A stretch of 13,695 nt of DNA from Gallionella sp. UBA4121 (GCA_002381565.1 DFWZ01000060.1:1-13695), one strand, 5' to 3'; shown: positions 1 through 6,174, counted from the stretch's first letter. Translations and numbers: made by a program. The notes: generated by a model not told the origin, from the letters alone.

Positions 1-30
1 CCCACTGTATTTCACATAGAGCCAAATAAA

Positions 31-59
31 TTGACGGCCATCGGCACGATATGCTTAAA
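31..59 (+). promoter_or_regulatory. Probable promoter of tRNA-Val
   Basis: A TTGACG hexamer at 31-36 (5 of 6 matches to the -35 consensus) lies 17 bases before CTTAAA at 54-59, a weak -10. Transcription would begin about 10 bases before the tRNA 5' end at 76. The stretch between the -10 and the likely start (about 60-66) is GC-rich, CCGCGG at 61-66. Such discriminators are typical of stable-RNA promoters under stringent control; that regulatory reading is inference. Confidence 0.5.
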
Positions 60-75
60 TCCGCGGTCTCAAGAA

Positions 76-150
76 GGGAGGTTAGCTCAGCGGTAGAGCA
101 TTGCACTCACACTGCAAGGGTCACTGGTTCGACCCCAGTACCTCCCACCA
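76..150 (+). tRNA. tRNA-Val, anticodon CAC, CCA encoded
   Basis: The cloverleaf folds completely. The acceptor stem GGGAGGT (76-82) pairs with ACCTCCC (140-146). The D stem GCTC (85-88) pairs with GAGC (96-99). The anticodon stem TTGCA (101-105) pairs with TGCAA (113-117) around the loop CTCACAC. The T stem ACTGG (123-127) pairs with CCAGT (135-139) around TTCGACC. The anticodon CAC at 108-110 reads the valine codon GTG. The discriminator base is A147, followed by a genome-encoded CCA (148-150). It is transcribed towards the minus-strand mrp gene. No integrase or repeat of the tRNA 3' end is visible nearby, so there is no sign of use as an attachment site within this window. Confidence 0.97.
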
Positions 151-188
151 ATAAACTGATCAGTTATAAGCAACTTGTCCCGCGAACG

Positions 189-215
189 ATAACTTTGCCG
201 CTGCGGCAAAGTTAT
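189..215. repeat. Perfect inverted repeat downstream of tRNA-Val
   Basis: ATAACTTTGCCG at 189-200 is followed by CTG and then by its exact reverse complement at 204-215, a 12-bp stem with a 3-base loop. No T tract follows on either strand, so it is not a canonical intrinsic terminator. It starts 38 bases after the tRNA CCA end. It may serve as a 3' processing or termination structure for the tRNA transcript, or be a copy of a dispersed REP-like palindrome; the single window cannot decide. Confidence 0.7.
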
Positions 216-249
216 GCTTCCAAATCCCTCTGGCAATAATATGCTTCCA
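213..249. repeat. 10-base direct repeat TATGCTTCCA
   Basis: TATGCTTCCA occurs at 213-222 and again at 240-249, exactly 27 bases apart. The first copy overlaps the right end of the 189-215 palindrome. This may be the remains of a repeated palindromic element, or chance. Confidence 0.45.
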
Positions 250-266
250 GGCTCTCGGCTGATGTT

Positions 267-290
267 TTGCTTCGGTCGTATGACCAGCAA
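267..290. repeat. Bulged hairpin
   Basis: TTGCT (267-271) pairs with AGCAA (286-290), and GGTC (274-277) pairs with GACC (282-285), around a GTAT loop and with a two-base bulge (TC, 272-273). No T tract follows directly. The function is unknown. Confidence 0.4.
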
Positions 291-448
291 CCGGGGAGCG
301 ATGCAAACCGTGTAGATGGATGCACTTAATTCATTTTTCCCAGTATCATTTCATCTGTAGTAATGTCAGCGGTGCCAGTTCGATTCTTTTCGTTCGGTTG
401 GAATAGTGGGCTTGGTAAAATTCAAAGTCCAGGGATTTTAACTTTACG

Positions 449-474
449 AAAAAAAACCGGCCTGACAGGCCGGT
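449..474 (-). terminator. Intrinsic terminator of the mrp transcription unit
   Basis: ACCGGCC (456-462) pairs with GGCCGGT (468-474), and pairing can extend by two more base pairs into the loop. On the minus strand the stem is followed at once by a run of eight T (A449-A456 on the plus strand), a textbook Rho-independent terminator 38 bases past the mrp stop. On the plus strand the same stem is followed by CTTTT (475-479), so it may also stop transcription arriving from the tRNA side. Confidence 0.9.
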
Positions 475-512
475 CTTTTAATCACACAAGCTGTACATCG
501 CGCAATTGGCGA

Positions 513-1604
513 TCAAGTGCTCTGAACGACAATCTTCGGGAACACTGCGCTGTGATCCTGCGCCATGTCCGCAACCTTGACTGCGATACGGCGCGCAATC
601 TGCTTGTAAACTTTGGCGATATTACCGTCAGGATCAGCAACTACGGTCGGGGTGCCTGAGTCAGCCTGTTCGCGGATGCGAATATCCAGCGGCAAACCGC
701 CAAGAAACTCTGTGTCATAGTCAGCACACATCTTCTCCCCACCGCCCGCGCCGAAAATATGTTCTTCATGACCGCACTGGGTGCAAATATGCGTACTCAT
801 ATTTTCCACGATACCGACGATCTTGATGCCGACTTTCTCGAACATCTTGAGCCCCTTGCGAGCGTCCAGCAGCGCGATGTCCTGCGGTGTGGTAACGATC
901 ACGGCACCTGTCACCGGAACGTTCTGCGCAAGCGATAACTGGATGTCGCCGGTGCCGGGTGGCAGATCCACAACCAGATAATCAAGGTTATCCCACTTGG
1001 TCTGATGCAACAGCTGATCCAGCGCCTGCGTCACCATCGGGCCGCGCCAGATCATCGGCGTATCGGCATCGATCAGAAAACCGATGGACATGGCCTGCAG
1101 GCCGTGGCTCATCATAGGCATCAGGCTCTTGCCGTCAGCCGATTCAGGCTGGCCGGTGATACCCAACATGGTAGGTTGCGAAGGGCCGTATATGTCGGCA
1201 TCCAGCACACCCACGCGCGCACCTTCGGCAGCCAGTGCCAGCGCCAGATTGACAGCAGTGGTGCTTTTTCCTACACCGCCCTTGCCGCTCGCCACCGCGA
1301 TAATATTCTTCACGCCTTCGACCAGTTTCACGCCGCGCTGCACTGCATGCGGCACGACCTTGCTCGACACGCTGACACTGACCTGTCCGATGCCAGGCAA
1401 AGCAGATTTAAGATGCGATTCAACCATCCCCTTGATCTCGCCCCATACGCTCATGGCCGGATAGCCGAGAAGAATATCCAGTGACACATCAGAACCCGCG
1501 ACCTTGATGTTTTTCACGGATTTTCCGCTGACAAAATCTTTTCTGGTATTTGGGTCGATCAAACTCTTCAACGCATTTTGCACATCAGTTTCATTAAAAC
1601 TCAT
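513..1604 (-). CDS. mrp: Mrp/ApbC/NBP35-family iron-sulfur cluster carrier ATPase
   Basis: 363-residue cytoplasmic P-loop protein that in this family binds and transfers [4Fe-4S] clusters to target enzymes. Residues 1 to about 85 form a MIP18/DUF59 domain. The deviant Walker A motif GKGGVGKS lies at 107-114, with the signature Lys108. The Walker B-type DLPPGTGD lies at 213-220. The C-x2-C pair C274/C277 provides the bridging cluster ligands. Length and domain order match bacterial ApbC. The start is supported by GGGAG five bases before the ATG. It is the last gene before the terminator at 449-474, preceded by a DUF971 gene, and appears to have its own promoter at 1643-1672. Its likely role here is cluster delivery to the Fe-S-rich Dsr proteins, which is inference from the neighbourhood. 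The family assignment is very secure; the client proteins are unknown. Confidence 0.97.
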   Translation of the reverse strand: MSFNETDVQNALKSLIDPNTRKDFVSGKSVKNIKVAGSDVSLDILLGYPAMSVWGEIKGMVESHLKSALPGIGQVSVSVSSKVVPHAVQRGVKLVEGVKNIIAVASGKGGVGKSTTAVNLALALAAEGARVGVLDADIYGPSQPTMLGITGQPESADGKSLMPMMSHGLQAMSIGFLIDADTPMIWRGPMVTQALDQLLHQTKWDNLDYLVVDLPPGTGDIQLSLAQNVPVTGAVIVTTPQDIALLDARKGLKMFEKVGIKIVGIVENMSTHICTQCGHEEHIFGAGGGEKMCADYDTEFLGGLPLDIRIREQADSGTPTVVADPDGNIAKVYKQIARRIAVKVADMAQDHSAVFPKIVVQST

Positions 1605-1642
1605 ACTGGCTCCCGGATTCAGATATAAAAATTTAGACTAGG

Positions 1643-1672
1643 ATTATAAATTATGTCGACTTAATTTGTCGG
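1643..1672 (-). promoter_or_regulatory. Probable mrp promoter
   Basis: Read on the minus strand, the gap between the DUF971 gene and mrp contains CCGACA (1672-1667, four matches to the -35 consensus), an 18-base spacer and a perfect TATAAT (1648-1643). Transcription would start near 1636, leaving an untranslated leader of about 30 bases. This suggests mrp can be expressed apart from the genes upstream. Confidence 0.55.
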
Positions 1673-1682
1673 GTATTTTCAC

Positions 1683-2045
1683 TCAACGAAGCGACTCACG
1701 GCTGCCACCGGCGGCCTCCAGTCGGTCAAGATAATCCTGCCACAACACAGCCTGATTTTTGCCTAACTTGTAAAGATATTCCCAGGTGTATAGCCCGGTA
1801 TCATGTTTGTCATCAAAGTTGATTTGCATGGCATAACTGCCGACTGGCACGACCCCAGTCACCCCGACATGCTTTTTTCCAACTTGCAACACCTCCTGCC
1901 CCGGGCCGTGCCCGCTGACATCGGCCGACGGCGAATACACCCGCAAAAATTCGTATGGCAATTGAAAACACTCATTGTCGCTGAAAGTGATTTCGAGCAT
2001 GCGGGATTGTTGATGCAATTTTATTTCTGTTGGTTGTTCTGACAT
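1683..2045 (-). CDS. DUF971 protein (GBBH-like N-terminal domain)
   Basis: 120-residue small protein made almost wholly of one DUF971 domain. The family signatures are visible: LPYEFLRVYSPSADVSGHG at 29-47 and, near the C-terminal half, the YAMQINFDDKHDTGLYTWEY segment at 71-90. The ATG at 2045 is chosen over an in-frame ATG at 2129 because AGAGGA lies about 10 bases before it and the protein then begins directly before the domain; the upstream start would also run into the previous gene. The biochemical function is not established. In the chloroplast Fe-S carrier HCF101 this domain is fused behind the same DUF59 and P-loop domains found in the next gene here (mrp), so an accessory role in Fe-S transfer is a reasonable inference. 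Confidence 0.9.
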   Translation of the reverse strand: MSEQPTEIKLHQQSRMLEITFSDNECFQLPYEFLRVYSPSADVSGHGPGQEVLQVGKKHVGVTGVVPVGSYAMQINFDDKHDTGLYTWEYLYKLGKNQAVLWQDYLDRLEAAGGSRESLR

Positions 2046-2091
2046 AGGTCTATTTCCTCTGGTGTGCTGCAGCTGCGCTGCCGTTAATTGT

Positions 2092-2520
2092 TTATCGTGC
2101 CTTGTAATGAATATTTGCCAGGCGAACAATTTCCGAATAAGGGAAGTCAGTCAGTTCCCCATACTTCTGTTGTGCCATTATCAGCAGCTCGTCTATATCA
2201 CGCACCTCATCACTGTCATCGAATGCGTGCTGCAAGCCCTTCAGTCCTCCGCATTGCATGCGCATTTCTTTTGCATGAGGCAGCGGTCCGTCAATATGCA
2301 ACTGACCCAGTGCGAAAGTAAAATTATGCCGCAACAAGTCCCTTAATGCGATGCAGCGTTCGTGTGCATGTTCACTATTACATGCAACAATTTCACGCTC
2401 GGCAATGTTGCGCTTTTCTGCCTTCGAACAAACCGCACAACGCGTCAATATGGTTTTTGCAAATGGGCAGGCACGCCCATGTAACTCAGCCAACCGCTGG
2501 CGGAAGGCAAACTCATCCAT
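2092..2520 (-). CDS. Cysteine-rich protein of unknown function
   Basis: 142-residue cytoplasmic protein I do not recognise. It has six cysteines (C18, C28, C31, C47, C56, C90), five of them in the first 56 residues, including a C-x2-C pair, C28/C31. No signal peptide or membrane segment is visible. The cysteine spacing suggests metal or Fe-S binding, but it matches no ferredoxin pattern that I can name. Residues 101-117 are acidic. The start ATG lies 5 bases after the stop of the 74-residue gene upstream, so the two are probably translated together; there is only a weak Shine-Dalgarno. The DUF971 and mrp genes follow. That the frame is real is supported by its coding-like composition and operon packing; the function is open. 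Confidence 0.75.
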   Translation of the reverse strand: MDEFAFRQRLAELHGRACPFAKTILTRCAVCSKAEKRNIAEREIVACNSEHAHERCIALRDLLRHNFTFALGQLHIDGPLPHAKEMRMQCGGLKGLQHAFDDSDEVRDIDELLIMAQQKYGELTDFPYSEIVRLANIHYKAR

Positions 2521-2525
2521 GGCGA

Positions 2526-2750
2526 TTAATCATCACCCACTGGTGGTTTTTCACGCACTTCGTTGAGCAAGTCTTCTGCAAGCAGTTCGTTATCAGCATG
2601 TATCATCTTGATGATGGCCGGCGAATTATCAGACAACTCAGCGCGCAACTGTTTTACTCTCGCTGAAGCCTCACGATAAGTTTCGTGCTGCTCCAGATTT
2701 TTCAGAAGCCGGATAGGCTGCTCGGTGATGCGATAAATATAATATGGCAT
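2526..2750 (-). CDS. Small conserved-looking protein of unknown function
   Basis: 74-residue soluble protein beginning MPYYIYRI. The middle (21-40) is charged and probably helical. The segment KMIHADNELLAEDLL at 48-62 reads like an amphipathic helix, and the C-terminus (REKPPVGDD) is acidic and proline-containing. It has no cysteine, signal peptide or membrane segment. AGGAAG nine bases before the ATG supports the start. It lies 40 bases after the ankyrin gene and 5 bases before the cysteine-rich gene, so it is part of the same run. I recognise no enzymatic motif; a partner or adaptor for the next protein is a guess. Confidence 0.75.
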   Translation of the reverse strand: MPYYIYRITEQPIRLLKNLEQHETYREASARVKQLRAELSDNSPAIIKMIHADNELLAEDLLNEVREKPPVGDD

Positions 2751-2790
2751 GCTAATTGGCTTCCTGTGAAAAAGTTCGACGCATTCCGTG

Positions 2791-3357
2791 CTAAGTGCGC
2801 TTCAAAAAAGTGATGACATTGGAACCCGGTGCATTCTTGCTTTCACAACTGCCTTCCCCGAGACCGGAAATCTGTTCCGCTTCATGCAGCAGATTAACGA
2901 CATCCACATAATGTTTCTGTTTCACCATCATCAGCGCGGTGAAACCGCCCTCGTTTTTTGCAAGCACATCAGCGCCTGCATTAAGCAGCACCTCAACCAC
3001 CGCTGTTTCACCATAACCCGCCGCCAGCATCAGCGGACGAACGCCGTAGCTGATAGCGGCCTCGATGTTCGCCCCGGCGTTGATCAGCACTTGCACGACT
3101 TCGGCAAAGCCGCGATTTTGTTCGGCGTTGTATACCGCACGACTGATGGCCGACCAGCCGCGCGCATCTTGAGCATTGACATCCGCACCGGCCTCGATGA
3201 GCGCCTCCACCATGGCCAAGTTACCCGCATATGCAGCCAGCATCAGCAGGGTCGCACCCTCCTCGTCGCGGGAATTAACATCTGCTCCAGCAAGCAACAT
3301 CCGCGCTACTTCGGCAACATCACCTGCTTTGACTGATTCAACTAATTGTGCCTTCAT
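2791..3357 (-). CDS. Ankyrin-repeat protein
   Basis: 188-residue protein built of about five ankyrin repeats: a capping unit at about 1-31, then about 34-66, 67-103, 104-136 and 137-163. Typical repeat landmarks are present, such as GATLLMLAAYAGN and EALIEAGADVNAQD. The third repeat carries a short insertion (NAEQNRGF). The C-terminal tail (164-188) is not a repeat and holds the only cysteine, C171. There is no signal peptide, so it is probably a cytoplasmic protein-protein interaction scaffold. The ATG at 3357 is chosen because AAAGGA lies six bases before it; the in-frame ATG at 3363 directly abuts that site and one at 3417 would overlap the upstream gene. It sits 31 bases after the gene for an exported protein, its likely operon partner. 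Its binding target is unknown. Confidence 0.92.
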   Translation of the reverse strand: MKAQLVESVKAGDVAEVARMLLAGADVNSRDEEGATLLMLAAYAGNLAMVEALIEAGADVNAQDARGWSAISRAVYNAEQNRGFAEVVQVLINAGANIEAAISYGVRPLMLAAGYGETAVVEVLLNAGADVLAKNEGGFTALMMVKQKHYVDVVNLLHEAEQISGLGEGSCESKNAPGSNVITFLKRT

Positions 3358-3388
3358 AACCATTCCTTTCTGACCTGTTCCTTTATAA

Positions 3389-4285
3389 CTATTTTTGAAC
3401 GGTTTTTTGTAATGCAAGACGAATCGCTTCCGGTGACTTCATGATATTCATGAAGCTGTTCTTGCCCATCATGCTCAAGTCGGGGAAATCGATTGCAATA
3501 CGGAAACGGGCATACAACGCATACACCTTGCCGCCTGATACCAGCACTTCATAGGGCAGGTGTGCGGTTGATTTTACGTCGTGAAAATCGATCTCATTCA
3601 TAATGAACTGGTCGTCCATGTATTTATTCTCTCCGCTGCCTTTCATTGCCACGCCGAACACACTCTCCTTCTTGCCCGGGATATCGACACGATAAACTTT
3701 GGATATACCGTTCTTGTTATTTGCCAGCTTGCTGTCCACCGCCTGAACCGCTTCTTCATAGCTGCCATATTCTGCCAGCACGCTAGGCTCATCGAAATAT
3801 TCCATACCTATCATGTAATGGTATTTGCGCGCCTGCTTCGCGGTCATGCCCTTCGCCGAACCGAACTCTTCTATCCTGCCCAGTGCGCCCGCCAGTTGCG
3901 CTGACACATTGCTCAAATCCCCTTCCATACGGTAAACATTCGCCATATATACCGGATTGGTATAGCTGACCTGCACTTCATGCCCTGCTTCGGTGACAGC
4001 AACGCGCTGCACAGCGCCATAGCCGCCATTTTCCGAGGCTGCCGCGTTTTTCTTCAACACATCGTTGGTGACAATGATGATCTCGGCGCCGGCATAGGGC
4101 GCATAGTCGCCAACCACCGTGAATCCGCTTCCCGCCAACACCGATTTTACCTGAGCAGATTTTTCAGCCACTGTCCCGACACCCTTTGAGGCCAGCACAA
4201 AAGGTTTGAGCAATGTATCAGCAGCCTGAGCACCCATCGTGACGAACATCAGCAATGCAGATAGCAACACACTTTTAAATCTCAT
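3389..4285 (-). CDS. Exported protein of unknown function
   Basis: 298-residue protein with a clear Sec signal peptide: a basic start (MRFK), a hydrophobic stretch at 5-17 and a probable cut after AQA at residue 21. The mature protein is soluble, without membrane segments or cysteines. The region at about 27-115 (from FVLASKGVG to the YTNPVYMANVYRM area) loosely resembles the DUF302 pattern, with a helix followed by a conserved NP; this is only a suggestion. Of two adjacent ATGs, the one at 4285 is preferred because GGGGAG (4296-4291) is five bases from it and only two from that at 4288. It leads a second run of genes after a 137-base gap holding a promoter candidate. The function is unknown; its location suggests a periplasmic role alongside the Dsr system. 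Confidence 0.88.
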   Translation of the reverse strand: MRFKSVLLSALLMFVTMGAQAADTLLKPFVLASKGVGTVAEKSAQVKSVLAGSGFTVVGDYAPYAGAEIIIVTNDVLKKNAAASENGGYGAVQRVAVTEAGHEVQVSYTNPVYMANVYRMEGDLSNVSAQLAGALGRIEEFGSAKGMTAKQARKYHYMIGMEYFDEPSVLAEYGSYEEAVQAVDSKLANNKNGISKVYRVDIPGKKESVFGVAMKGSGENKYMDDQFIMNEIDFHDVKSTAHLPYEVLVSGGKVYALYARFRIAIDFPDLSMMGKNSFMNIMKSPEAIRLALQKTVQK

Positions 4286-4322
4286 CATGTCTCCCCTTAC
4301 GAATTGTTGGATTATGGATAAT

Positions 4323-4352
4323 TATTTACAACTTCTGCTGATCGCCGTGCAA
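4323..4352 (-). promoter_or_regulatory. Weak promoter candidate before the exported-protein gene
   Basis: On the minus strand TTGCAC (4352-4347) is followed by an 18-base spacer and TAAATA (4328-4323), a poor -10. TTGCAC also forms part of a small hairpin (CGTGC, loop, GCACG). The 137-base gap and the change of functional theme make an independent promoter likely, but the exact elements are uncertain. Confidence 0.3.
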
Positions 4353-4388
4353 TAAAAGCACGACTCTACGGATAGCAGCAAACCTCAT

Positions 4389-4412
4389 AAAAAGGCATTG
4401 CTCAAATCAATG
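4389..4412 (-). terminator. Weak terminator candidate after the CDGSH gene
   Basis: On the minus strand CATTG (4412-4408) pairs with CAATG (4400-4396) around a seven-base loop. CC and a run of five T (A4389-A4393 on the plus strand) follow. The stem is only 5 bp and AT-rich, so termination would be partial at best. Confidence 0.3.
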
Positions 4413-4425
4413 GTTTTGAAACGCG

Positions 4426-4668
4426 CTAATCTGCCAGTTTGTTGTGCGCTCCATCGCAAAATGGCTTTTTCGCTGTTGCTTTGCAGCCGCACAGCCAGAC
4501 TTTTGTTTTTTCCGACAATGTAAATTTTTCAGGAACAAACTGACTGCCACGATGGGACCCGTCACAGAATGGCTGGGACTTGGACTTTCCGCAGGAACAC
4601 CACCAGTATTCACCGGCTTCAAGTTCCAGCGCGTAAGGTGCACGCTGAGCACATACAGGTTTGTCCAT
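4426..4668 (-). CDS. Tandem CDGSH iron-sulfur domain protein
   Basis: 80-residue protein with two CDGSH motifs. Each supplies the three-Cys, one-His ligand set of a mitoNEET-type [2Fe-2S] cluster: C24, C26, C35, H39 and C60, C62, C71, H75 (the second reads CDGAH). Two domains in one short chain is the arrangement of mitochondrial CISD3/MiNT and many bacterial homologues. There is no signal peptide or membrane anchor, so it is cytoplasmic. A strong AGGAG seven bases before the ATG fixes the start. It follows the ferredoxin-reductase-like gene by 21 bases, which suggests that the reductase is its electron partner, or that the two act together in redox sensing or cluster transfer. The cluster-binding call is secure; the physiological role is inference. 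Confidence 0.95.
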   Translation of the reverse strand: MDKPVCAQRAPYALELEAGEYWWCSCGKSKSQPFCDGSHRGSQFVPEKFTLSEKTKVWLCGCKATAKKPFCDGAHNKLAD

Positions 4669-4689
4669 TCAATTTCTCCTTTGAGGTTA

Positions 4690-6174
4690 TTAAACTACAT
4701 TCACAGAAACGCGCGTTTTTGGCAAACCAAGCCCTAGAAAAAACTGCTCGGCGATATTCAATGCAGACTCCGGGCCGGCAAGATAAATATCGTTCTGAAT
4801 CAGTCCGGCATCGCTGTCAACTATTTGGCCTAGCTGGCTCAACAAGTTCTCTTCTCGTTTACCTGTTACTGCACGCAAGTCGAAACCGGCGATATGTTCC
4901 ACGTAGTGAAAATTATCCAGTGCATCGGACCACGCACGCACCACATTAGGCAAATAGATACTCTCCTGATTCGATGCGATCCAGTGCAGATGAACAGATT
5001 CCGCATTGAGTGACATGGCATGTTCGATCAGACTTTTTATCGGTGCAAAGCCGCCATCGAACGCAAAGAAATACAGCGCACGGGGAGACTTTTCATGCAG
5101 GATGAATTCGCCCTCCGGCCCTTCCAGTTCAACTGACTCGTGGCATTTCAGCCTGTCAAAAACATAATCTGAAAACAGGTTGCCGGGCTGTCGGCGCAAA
5201 TGAAACAGCACGTTGCGATCGTCACAGGGACAGCTGGCAATGGGCAGTTCGGCAGTGAAGGCCTGACCTACCCGCAAGCTCACACTCTGACCTGCGAGAA
5301 AACGCAAACGCTGGGTGCGCGGCGTTTGCAGATGCAGCAAAAGCATGTCCGGTGCAAGAGCGTCAATTGCTTTTACAGTGGCGGTTATTTGCTGGAAGGG
5401 AATATCCTGCACGCTCCCCGCCACTACGGCTTCGATTACCACATCACTGACCGCAGTATTGCTGCACAACAGGATGCAGCTCTGACTCTTATCCGCTTCT
5501 GAAATAACGAAATCGTGATGTCGCGTTTTTTTAACCTGACCCGAGATTAGCTTTGCCTTGCACAGGCCACAATTGCCGCCGCTACATCCATAATTGAGCG
5601 GAATACCGGCTCGCATGGCCGCCTCCAGTAGCGTGTCCTGCCCTTCAAGCAAAAAATCGTGGCGGCTTGGCAATACGGTTACCTGTGCAGTCATGACGCT
5701 CAGCATGTTGTCCTTTATTGCCAAAAGATTGCAGAAACCTGGCTCCATAGCTGAGGCTGCCTCATGTTTTATCCATAGCTTCAGATCTTCAATCGTCGCG
5801 TGAGAATCAGCGCCATCTCCCAACGCTTCGAGCTTTTTCCACAAATTGTTTAAAAGTGCGTTTAACTGCTTAAGTTGCGACTGGCTGTTGGCCAGCGTTT
5901 TGCCGAGCTCTGTAACACGTGCCGCCAATACTTCTGCATCGGGCAGGGCGCGTTCAAACACACGCTTGCCAAATGCCGTCTCCTTAATCCTGGAAATACG
6001 CTCAATCTCGACGGTATCTTCAAGTTGGGCATCCGGGTAGCATGAGAGCAAACTATCGATACTCACCATTCCATCGTAGGAAGCCATCTCCCCGCTTTGA
6101 ATTTTTTTTTGCAGCACGACACGGGTAACACCCACCAACCTTGCAGCCCGTGTCAGACTCAGCAGGTTACTCAT
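4690..6174 (-). CDS. HTH-like, coiled-coil, [2Fe-2S] ferredoxin and FNR-like reductase fusion
   Basis: 494-residue multi-domain protein. Residues 1-47 (LTRAARLVGVTRVVLQKKI onwards) resemble a MerR/excisionase-type helix-turn-helix. Residues about 80-118 look like a coiled coil. A plant-type ferredoxin at about 163-250 has ligands C197, C202, C205 and C237. An FNR-like part at about 260-494 follows, with AGQ at 294-296, GPEGEF at 352-357, the nucleotide-site-like GGFAP at 374-378 and LAGP at 465-468. The usual FAD motif R-x-[YF]-S is not conserved: the aligned stretch is AELPIAS (308-314), lacking both the Arg and the aromatic residue. The start lies 35 bases after cysG, with a poor ribosome site. 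The domain order ferredoxin then reductase resembles phenol hydroxylase reductases. Its place behind dsr and cysG suggests an electron-transfer or redox-sensing partner, perhaps of the CDGSH protein. DNA binding is unproven. Confidence 0.88.
   Translation of the reverse strand: MSNLLSLTRAARLVGVTRVVLQKKIQSGEMASYDGMVSIDSLLSCYPDAQLEDTVEIERISRIKETAFGKRVFERALPDAEVLAARVTELGKTLANSQSQLKQLNALLNNLWKKLEALGDGADSHATIEDLKLWIKHEAASAMEPGFCNLLAIKDNMLSVMTAQVTVLPSRHDFLLEGQDTLLEAAMRAGIPLNYGCSGGNCGLCKAKLISGQVKKTRHHDFVISEADKSQSCILLCSNTAVSDVVIEAVVAGSVQDIPFQQITATVKAIDALAPDMLLLHLQTPRTQRLRFLAGQSVSLRVGQAFTAELPIASCPCDDRNVLFHLRRQPGNLFSDYVFDRLKCHESVELEGPEGEFILHEKSPRALYFFAFDGGFAPIKSLIEHAMSLNAESVHLHWIASNQESIYLPNVVRAWSDALDNFHYVEHIAGFDLRAVTGKREENLLSQLGQIVDSDAGLIQNDIYLAGPESALNIAEQFFLGLGLPKTRVSVNVV

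Larger units (their letters stand above)
151..448. other. Gene-free stretch between tRNA-Val and the mrp terminator
   Basis: I see no credible protein gene here on either strand. Open frames are short, lack ribosome binding sites, and run into the tRNA or the mrp gene. The stretch holds a perfect palindrome (189-215), a bulged hairpin (267-290) and a 10-base direct repeat (213-222 and 240-249), which are listed separately. Confidence 0.6.

Noticed and set aside
76..150. tRNA-Val as an integration site
   Set aside because: There is no integrase, no repeat of the tRNA 3' end and no change in gene type nearby.
87..290. Minus-strand frame covering the tRNA complement and the 189-215 palindrome
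   Set aside because: Part of it is the reverse complement of the tRNA, a well-known source of false proteins; the rest is the palindrome region, with no ribosome site.
361..395. A GTTCGATTC string reminiscent of a tRNA T arm
   Set aside because: No acceptor, D or anticodon stem can be drawn around it, so it is not a second tRNA or a recognisable fragment.
363..659. Plus-strand frame of 98 codons near the mrp terminator
   Set aside because: It reads through the terminator hairpin and into the end of mrp antisense; it has no domain.
1005..1484. Plus-strand open frame of 159 codons
   Set aside because: It lies fully opposite mrp, whose domains and motifs are complete; the translation resembles no protein.
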